Assembly (NCBI RefSeq): GCF_000379605.1
Contig: NZ_KB902690.1
Location: 1-42,174 of the forward strand
Source: Rhizobium giardinii bv. giardinii H152
GTDB lineage: Bacteria > Pseudomonadota > Alphaproteobacteria > Rhizobiales > Rhizobiaceae
DNA length: 42,174 bases
Direction of reading: 5' to 3'
Every line of letters begins with the position of its first letter. Position 1 is the stretch's first letter. Positions 36,679 through 42,174 of this stretch are shown here, in pieces. Both the position numbers and the translations under genes were made by a program. A model generated the notes under the pieces. The model saw nothing but the letters and a program-made list of their open reading frames with translations. It ran no database searches and had not been told where the DNA came from.

Positions 36679-36686
36679 CTGTCACC

Positions 36687-36983
36687 TCATCGATAGCTAT
36701 GGTCGTCAAGATAAACGTCGGACGCCTCGCCACGACTGCCATCCCATCGAAAGACCACCCGCCATTGCTTGTTGACGCGGATTGAATGCAAACCATCGAG
36801 ATTACCGCGCAGTTTCTCGAAATGGTTGCTGGGCGGCACACGCAAGTCCTGATCGGTCGTCGCGTCGTCGATCATCTGGAGTTTGCGGAACAACCGGCTT
36901 TCGAGGTCGGCTGGAATGTTCCGGGAGTGGACATCCTCCACAAAGAAGGCCCGCAACCATTCGTCCCGAAAACCGACGATCAT
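36687..36983 (-). CDS. higB: HigB-type toxin (RelE superfamily mRNA interferase)
   Basis: 98 residues with the family pattern RLFRKLQMIDDATTDQDLRV, LRGNLDGLHSIRVNKQWRVVF and DVYLDDHSYR. It cleaves mRNA at the ribosome. The ATG has GGAGAC 5 nt upstream; toxin-first order is typical of higBA. The pair looks intact and lies between two ISNCY-end repeats. Confidence 0.92.
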   Translation of the reverse strand: MIVGFRDEWLRAFFVEDVHSRNIPADLESRLFRKLQMIDDATTDQDLRVPPSNHFEKLRGNLDGLHSIRVNKQWRVVFRWDGSRGEASDVYLDDHSYR

Positions 36984-37138
36984 TCATGTCTCCAATTTCG
37001 AGTGAATGTACCACTCTATGGTCCATCCCGCAAGCCCGGGGAATAATCGTGTACGCTTTGCCGGAATTCTTAACGAAGGTCAGTGATCTGAACTTCGCAG
37101 TTGATGCAGGGGAACGAGCGACTGATTTGACATAGGGG

Positions 37139-37330
37139 AGCGTATCACCCGCCCCCTCCCTTCCCTTGCAACCCGTCCCAGCCGGTCCGGTCGGGGGTTG
37201 CCTCAGTGCAAGTGAATATGTCGAGTGGCGCATTTCTAAATGGCTGAAGATGCGCCCAAAGTGACATTTCTACTTTGCGCCAGAGCGGACATTCCAACCT
37301 TGCTGCCACAAGGATGTAGCCGCAAAGTTG
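37139..37330. repeat. ISNCY-end repeat, copy B
   Basis: Counterpart of 36056-36232 and leading into the ISNCY transposase start. Direct 18-bp motifs lie at 37227-37244, 37261-37278 and 37287-37304; inverted copies lie just beyond at 37322-37339 and 37346-37363 (GCAAAGTAAGAATGTCAC). Confidence 0.65.
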
Positions 37331-37397
37331 AAGTGTCCTGTTTCTGCAAAGTAAGAATGTCACTCTCCCCGGGTTTTGATGACCTGGGAGATTGCGG

Positions 37398-37815
37398 ATG
37401 GGACTGATTGCGATGAGCGAGCGTGATCTGCAGCGGATCGAGATTCTATCGAAGGTGATCGCCGGCCGGATGACGCTGGTGTCGGCGGCGCATGTGCTGG
37501 ATCTAAGTGAGCGCCAGGTGGGTCGTCTGCTGGAGCGGATCAGCACTGGCGGTGTGGCCCCGATCCGACACAAGGCGATCGGCCGGCCATCGAACAACCG
37601 GATCAGTGACGCTGTTCGGGATTACGTGGTGACCGTGGTTCGCGAGCGGTAATGCGGACTTCGGTCCGACGCTGGCGGCCGAGAAGCTTGCCGAACGCGA
37701 TGGATTGCGTGTATCGCGCGAGACATTGCGGAGTTGGATGTCGGAGGCTGGACTTTGGCTGTCGCGAACGCAGCGCCGCACGTTTCATCAGCCGCGTCTT
37801 CGTCGGAAAGCCTTT
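37398..37815 (+). pseudogene. ISNCY transposase, N-terminal fragment
   Basis: Starts MGLIAMSERDLQRIEILSKV with helix-turn-helix HVLDLSERQVGRLLERI and KAIGRPSNNR. A frameshift at about 37650 moves DFGPTLAAEKLAERDGLRVS and WMSEAGLWLSRTQRRTFHQ to a second frame. Sequence ends after about 140 codons; the catalytic core is missing. Confidence 0.75.
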
Positions 37816-37914
37816 GCGGAACGAGCCATCGCTCTTAACGGCGTTGTGGTTTAATGACTAACGAACTGCTGGCCGACGTCTTTGAACCACCCCATGTGCC
37901 TTGTTGAGCGGTCC

Positions 37915-39126
37915 TCAAAACGATCGCGGTGCCGGATCAATAAGTTTCACGCCGCCGTTCTGGACGTCGTAAATTGAACATGTTCGCCTGACTGAACCAT
38001 CCGCTTCAAAACGGAATGCGGCTGCGGCACCAAGGAAGCCATTTGGCGATCTGATGTTCTTTGCGGTTATTCCGTCGGGGCCGTGGGCCCGCAGGAGGCC
38101 TGCCGTCAAGGCTATTATGTCAAACCCGTAGGCCGCCTCAGTACTGGCTGCCCGCTCATAGCGCTGCAGGTAGGCCTTCGTCATGCGCGACCCGTTTTCT
38201 GGGCCAAATAAGCAAAGCTTGCTTCCAGCAAACTCTGGACGTTTATACGCAGCCAACGCCCAATTCGAACTACCGAGAACAGTTGCGGTTGGCTTCAGAT
38301 ACCCGTTTGCGCGAAGGCGCGAGAGCGCCCCTACATCCGCATCAGTCGCGCCGATCACCAGCACAGCGTCAATGTCCTTGATCTTCGCCGCCGAGGCGCC
38401 CTCCCCCGGGAATGTGGCGGTACTTGTTGCCACCAGATCCGGTCTAATACCATACCTTGAAAGGCCACGATCTAGTCGTTGGCTCTCGCGCGCAGTTAGG
38501 TCTGAAGGTGTGAGCACGACGAGACGCGCCCGTCCGGAAGCAACGGCATAGGAAGCACCTTCTACTGCGCTGTCTACGCGGTCGGAGGTGAAATAAAACG
38601 TATCAGGTGAGCTTCCCGACGGATCGGAGCGCAGTACGAGCAAAGGGACAGGCTGCGTACCAAGGGCCTCGCGGACGACCTCGACCGGCTCGCTGACAGC
38701 GGAAACGGCGACAAGCTTTACGCCTTGCTCGGCAAGTCGCTTGGCCGCATCACGCATCTGCTGTTGCGAACCATCTGTATTTTCCACCAACAATGACAGC
38801 TCTGCCCTTCCCAGTTCGTCCACCGCCAGCGCTGCGCCATCGCGGATATCTCGCTCCCGCCCGTTTTCACCGCCTGGTGCCATATTCGCCGTGATCAGAC
38901 CAATCCGGTTGGGGCCGCTCCCGACTGTTTCCTGGGGCTTGATCGCATGGGCAGCAGCCCGCCGCGCCTCTCGCGCTTGGGGCGACTCGAGATCAAGAAC
39001 TTGCTGCGTGCCTCCTTGACAGCCCGCAAGCCAAATAAGAACAACGACGCTTAGAGCTGTGCACAACCATCTTGTCGCCACGTGCCTTCGCGATGCACTG
39101 ACATGAATAGCCGGGGGGATGATCAC
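37915..39126 (-). CDS. Lipoprotein with periplasmic-binding-protein type 1 fold
   Basis: 403 residues from a GTG at 39126 with AGGAG 5 nt upstream; an ATG at 39156 is also possible. Lipobox VLIWLAGC gives a lipid-anchored protein. The body resembles LpoA/PBP activators and branched-chain amino-acid receptor-like proteins (IGLITANMAPGGENGRERDIRDGAALAVDE, VLVIGATDADVGAL). It may regulate cell-wall synthesis or bind a small ligand. Co-oriented with the secreted protein and adhesin genes upstream. Confidence 0.75.
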   Translation of the reverse strand: MIIPPAIHVSASRRHVATRWLCTALSVVVLIWLAGCQGGTQQVLDLESPQAREARRAAAHAIKPQETVGSGPNRIGLITANMAPGGENGRERDIRDGAALAVDELGRAELSLLVENTDGSQQQMRDAAKRLAEQGVKLVAVSAVSEPVEVVREALGTQPVPLLVLRSDPSGSSPDTFYFTSDRVDSAVEGASYAVASGRARLVVLTPSDLTARESQRLDRGLSRYGIRPDLVATSTATFPGEGASAAKIKDIDAVLVIGATDADVGALSRLRANGYLKPTATVLGSSNWALAAYKRPEFAGSKLCLFGPENGSRMTKAYLQRYERAASTEAAYGFDIIALTAGLLRAHGPDGITAKNIRSPNGFLGAAAAFRFEADGSVRRTCSIYDVQNGGVKLIDPAPRSF

Positions 39127-39191
39127 GGGCACTCCTGATATCGAACTGGTATTCATTGCATCTGAAGGCCTGAAGCCGAAAACCGCCGCAC

Positions 39192-39557
39192 TCAGTTCAT
39201 GAAGCCAAGCATCTTCGCGTGAAAGCAATCACACTTGGAGATGTAATCCTCGTCGCGCCAATTGGACTGAAGATAACCGTACGCCTTACCGCAAGCGACC
39301 TTGGTTTCCGATGCCCAAACGAACACCGGCCGCGTCGAGGAAATCCATCGGGGGTCTTCACTGACAGCAATCGCGCGATCCATGCGCGCCACCACTTCCT
39401 CCTTGAGGAAGGCGATATCCTGACCTGTCCTGAGAGAGGTGTCATTCAGATCGATGCATTGCTTGGCGCTTGGTTGAGTATCGACCACGAGGTCCGCAGC
39501 CTGACTGACTGCCGGCGCAATGGCTACAATAGCCATCATGAGCATAGATTTAACCAT
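39192..39557 (-). CDS. Small secreted Cys-containing protein, unknown
   Basis: 121 residues from the ATG at 39557 (GGAGG upstream). A signal peptide ends at VSQA; the mature part has Cys in AKQCIDL, VACGKAY and KCDCFHA, enough for two disulfides. No family recognised. It lies between the adhesin and lipoprotein genes, with short gaps, and may belong to the same transcript. Confidence 0.7.
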   Translation of the reverse strand: MVKSMLMMAIVAIAPAVSQAADLVVDTQPSAKQCIDLNDTSLRTGQDIAFLKEEVVARMDRAIAVSEDPRWISSTRPVFVWASETKVACGKAYGYLQSNWRDEDYISKCDCFHAKMLGFMN

Positions 39558-39636
39558 TAAAAGATTCCCCCTCCGGAACTTCCGGTGCGTTTGCATGTTT
39601 GCCCTGAACGGTAAGAATGTAAAGTCACCCAACGTG

Positions 39637-42174
39637 TCAGACCTCACCTGTGGTCTTTGTGCCGTTCTCGTTGAAGAGGATTTTAACGACGTCATCAGAC
39701 ACCGAGAAGTTTTCCAGTACGGCCACCGTCTGCCAGCCGGCTCCGTTCCCGGTGCCGCCGTCCGTATCGACCTGCAAAGTGGCGTTGTTTCCACCGGCGT
39801 CCTGAACTCTGACGTAGTCCTCAAGGGCAATCCCCTTTGGAAGATCGCTGAGCAGCGCTGTCAGGTCCACGACATCACCTTGGGCCGCATCATAATCAGT
39901 GATGACATCGTCGATACCGAGCTGCAGTTCATTGTCAGCGATAACGAAGGTGTCGGCGCCACCGCCGCCGGTCATCCTATCCGATCCCGCGCCGCCGTAG
40001 ATTTGATCGGCAAATCCGCTGCCACCCAGAATATCGTCGTGATCCGATCCGATGATCCCTTCAATATTCCTATAAGTCTCGATACCTAGGCCGGCAACGG
40101 AGAGGTCGGCACTGGTGTTGGTGGTCGACTGCACCAATGTAAATGTCACGCCCGACGAAGCATCAGATATATCGAGAAGATCGATGCCGGTACCACCGTC
40201 GATGACATCATTGCCGGCACCCCCACTAAGCGTATCGTTGCCGCCGGCGCCATTGAGCACATCGTTGCCGCCCCGGGCGATGATGCTGTCATCAAGGGCC
40301 CCGCCGGTCAGGTTGTCCCCGCCTGAGGTGCCATAGATGAGGTTGGACTTGGTGTCGTCGCCGACCACGACGATACCTGGATCGCCGGGGTCGCTGTAGT
40401 AGAACTCGAACTTGGCAAACCGTCCCTGGTAGCTGCCGCCGTCGTTGTCGCGGTAGTTAAGGATCCAGGTGTCGCCGGCGACGGCGGGATTCGATGCGAG
40501 AAACTGCGCCAGAGTTGTTGCGGTCGCGACGCCGGCTCCATTGAGCAGGAAGATGTTCGAATAATTTACAGTCGCAGCCATATAGCCGGAACTCGCATCG
40601 TAGAACCAGCTTTGCTCGAAGGTCGCTGCTGTTAGATCGTCCTCGACGATTGCAAATTTATTGCTGCCGATCCAGAGTTCGACTTGCAACTCACCCTCGC
40701 GCTGGCTTCCGGCATTGTCGGCGTTAAAGATGGTTGGATTGCGTTCATCGACTGGCACCGGCAAATCGAATGGCGCCTTCTGGAAATCCGTGAGGACTTT
40801 GATCGTTGCACCCGTCAGATTCGAATTGATGCCATCGACAAAGCCCTGCGTGATGCTGAAAGATTTGCTGAAATCGCCGCCGGAATTCAACGAACTGCTG
40901 CCATCGCCCACGGTCGCTGAAGTCGCCGGCAGTCGGTTTGGCGCCACTTCGTTGATCGTCACCGAATAGGCCGTCGTGGCAGTCCCATCAGTCGCTTTTA
41001 GGTTCAAGGTGCTGCTGGGCGTGTCATTCACCGTCGATGTGGGCGTGTAGACAAGGTCGTCAAGCAGGTTGATGCCGGCGGCAGGATCGTAAAGCACGGT
41101 GCCATTGGTCACCGGCACATACGTGATGCCGTTGTAGTAGAGCACGCCCGACGGCGCATTGGTCGCAGAAACGATGACGTTCTCGCCATCCACATCCGTC
41201 GGGACCGACACGTGCAGGGGATATCCATTGGTGAAGCCGGGTGACTGCTGGGTCGGGTCGCTCGGCAGCCACACGCAGGTGCTGGCGACCACCGGTGCAT
41301 CGTTGGCGCCCGTGATTGTGATGGCCACCGTTTCGGTATCGGTACCACCATGGCCATCGTTCACAGTGACATCATAGGCGAAGGTGATCGTCTCGCCGGT
41401 GTCTAGGAACTGCACGAGCGCGTTCGGGACGCCGAAGTTCCAATTGGATCCGGCGATCGTGAAGCCGCTGGTCAGCTCGGCGATCTGCGAAGCGCTGAGT
41501 ACGGTCGAAAGATTTCCGCCCGACCATACTGGCGGGTTCGCAAGCGTGCTCGTCACTGAATGGGAGTCGATGATGTCGACGTCCGTGTGGCTGAGGCTAC
41601 CGCTGTCAACGAGATTGCCGGCCACAACGCCTACATCCTCCGTCACTGAACCGGCACTGTCCACAGTCAAAACTGGCGCATCGTTGGTGCCGGTCAGCGT
41701 GATCGTCACGGTCTGGACGGTGCTGGAGCCGTTGTTGTCTGTCAGCGTCACCGTATAGGTCTGCGTGCGAGTCTCGCCGGCCGCGAGGAAATCGAGGGCA
41801 GCGTCGCCGACGCTAAAGGTCCAGGCGATCGTGCCCGCATTGTCGCCGGTGGCGGCATCGGCGATCGTCGGCACGAAGCTGCCGAGATAGCCGGGCGCGC
41901 CGGTCGCTGAGACAGTGTGGCTGTCGAGGTCGTCGACATCGGCGAAGGCGAGCGTGCCGGATGTCGTGTGCGGCGTGTTCGCGACCTCGCCGGCGGAGAG
42001 GTCGGCCCATTCCGTCACCGAGCCGCTGACCACCGAGGTGGCCTCGATCACCGGCGCATCGTTGGTGCCGTTGATGGTGATCGTCACCGTCTGCGTGTCG
42101 GTGGCGCCCTTGTCGTCGGTGACCGTCACCAGGAAGGTCTCGGTGCGGGTCTCGCCCTCGGCCAGGCTGTCGGC
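39637..42174 (-). CDS. Large VCBS/RTX adhesin, partial
   Basis: At least 845 residues; the frame is open to the window edge, so the N-terminus is missing. VCBS-type repeats with TNDAPV motifs come first, then a region with SATNAPSGVLYYNG, and RTX calcium nonapeptides (GGNDVLNGAGGNDTLSGGAGND) with a further GGAGSDRMTGGGGADTF block. The last about 80 residues look like a type I secretion signal region. Probably a surface adhesin exported by an ABC system that is not in the window. Confidence 0.88.
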   Translation of the reverse strand, partial: ADSLAEGETRTETFLVTVTDDKGATDTQTVTITINGTNDAPVIEATSVVSGSVTEWADLSAGEVANTPHTTSGTLAFADVDDLDSHTVSATGAPGYLGSFVPTIADAATGDNAGTIAWTFSVGDAALDFLAAGETRTQTYTVTLTDNNGSSTVQTVTITLTGTNDAPVLTVDSAGSVTEDVGVVAGNLVDSGSLSHTDVDIIDSHSVTSTLANPPVWSGGNLSTVLSASQIAELTSGFTIAGSNWNFGVPNALVQFLDTGETITFAYDVTVNDGHGGTDTETVAITITGANDAPVVASTCVWLPSDPTQQSPGFTNGYPLHVSVPTDVDGENVIVSATNAPSGVLYYNGITYVPVTNGTVLYDPAAGINLLDDLVYTPTSTVNDTPSSTLNLKATDGTATTAYSVTINEVAPNRLPATSATVGDGSSSLNSGGDFSKSFSITQGFVDGINSNLTGATIKVLTDFQKAPFDLPVPVDERNPTIFNADNAGSQREGELQVELWIGSNKFAIVEDDLTAATFEQSWFYDASSGYMAATVNYSNIFLLNGAGVATATTLAQFLASNPAVAGDTWILNYRDNDGGSYQGRFAKFEFYYSDPGDPGIVVVGDDTKSNLIYGTSGGDNLTGGALDDSIIARGGNDVLNGAGGNDTLSGGAGNDVIDGGTGIDLLDISDASSGVTFTLVQSTTNTSADLSVAGLGIETYRNIEGIIGSDHDDILGGSGFADQIYGGAGSDRMTGGGGADTFVIADNELQLGIDDVITDYDAAQGDVVDLTALLSDLPKGIALEDYVRVQDAGGNNATLQVDTDGGTGNGAGWQTVAVLENFSVSDDVVKILFNENGTKTTGEV

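Noticed and set aside
1..42174. CRISPR array, tRNA, rRNA or replication genes
   Set aside because: No regular spacer-repeat array, cloverleaf-like sequence or RepABC-type gene was seen by eye; a dedicated scan could still find a missed small RNA.

Overview
The window looks like an accessory region (plasmid or genomic island) of an alphaproteobacterium, most likely a member of the Rhizobiales. The reasons are high-GC coding with rhizobial-looking gene families (BigR/Blh sulfide operon, DUF1059, DUF302, VIT, Tat-exported hydrolases), ISNCY and IS30 debris, and many decayed genes. No rRNA, tRNA, CRISPR array or replication origin was seen. The theme is metal, sulfur and redox stress handling, interrupted by pseudogenes and insertion-sequence remnants.

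Bases 1-5.0 kb are metal handling. A Tat-exported two-domain multicopper oxidase is translationally coupled to a ZIP permease and faces away from an mntR repressor gene. The shared promoter region holds two MntR-box-like palindromes. Next come a CsoR/RcnR-type sensor with a His-tailed MFS exporter, and a DUF1059 protein. Bases 5.1-8.3 kb hold broken genes (dsbA-like, a hydrolase, a hypothetical) around an intact YcaC-like isochorismatase hydrolase and its divergent LysR regulator.

Bases 8.35-16.9 kb are a sulfide/persulfide module. A peroxiredoxin-bigR pair is divergent from a persulfide dioxygenase, two YeeE/YedE sulfur-transport halves, a DUF442-SQR fusion and a SulP transporter, with a ClC channel behind. 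A nested palindrome in the divergent promoter is the probable BigR operator. Bases 17-22.6 kb carry an amino-acid permease pseudogene, a VIT Fe/Mn transporter, a cytochrome b561-PepSY pair divergent from a PepSY-response regulator-kinase operon, and a DUF302 protein.

Bases 22.6-25.6 kb hold a decayed metal-efflux locus (CDF transporter and a Cys/His-rich exported protein, both with in-frame stops), a coding remnant, an SDR dehydrogenase and a cyclase fragment. Bases 25.8-31.2 kb are a co-oriented set: a large winged-helix/NB-ARC/TPR regulator, a DJ-1-like protein without its nucleophile, a Tat-exported alpha/beta hydrolase and a Tat-exported metallo-beta-lactamase-fold enzyme. CorA and a DUF808 membrane protein follow.

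Bases 33.6-37.9 kb are mobile-element debris: a broken antiporter, an IS30-like element with a nonsense codon, and ISNCY pieces with arrays of an 18-bp motif, flanking an intact higBA toxin-antitoxin pair. From 37.9 kb to the edge are a periplasmic-binding-like lipoprotein, a small secreted protein and the C-terminal part of a large VCBS/RTX adhesin that runs off the window. The most unusual feature is the MntR-controlled oxidase-permease pair, which resembles the logic of the yeast Fet3/Ftr1 system but with a ZIP permease.
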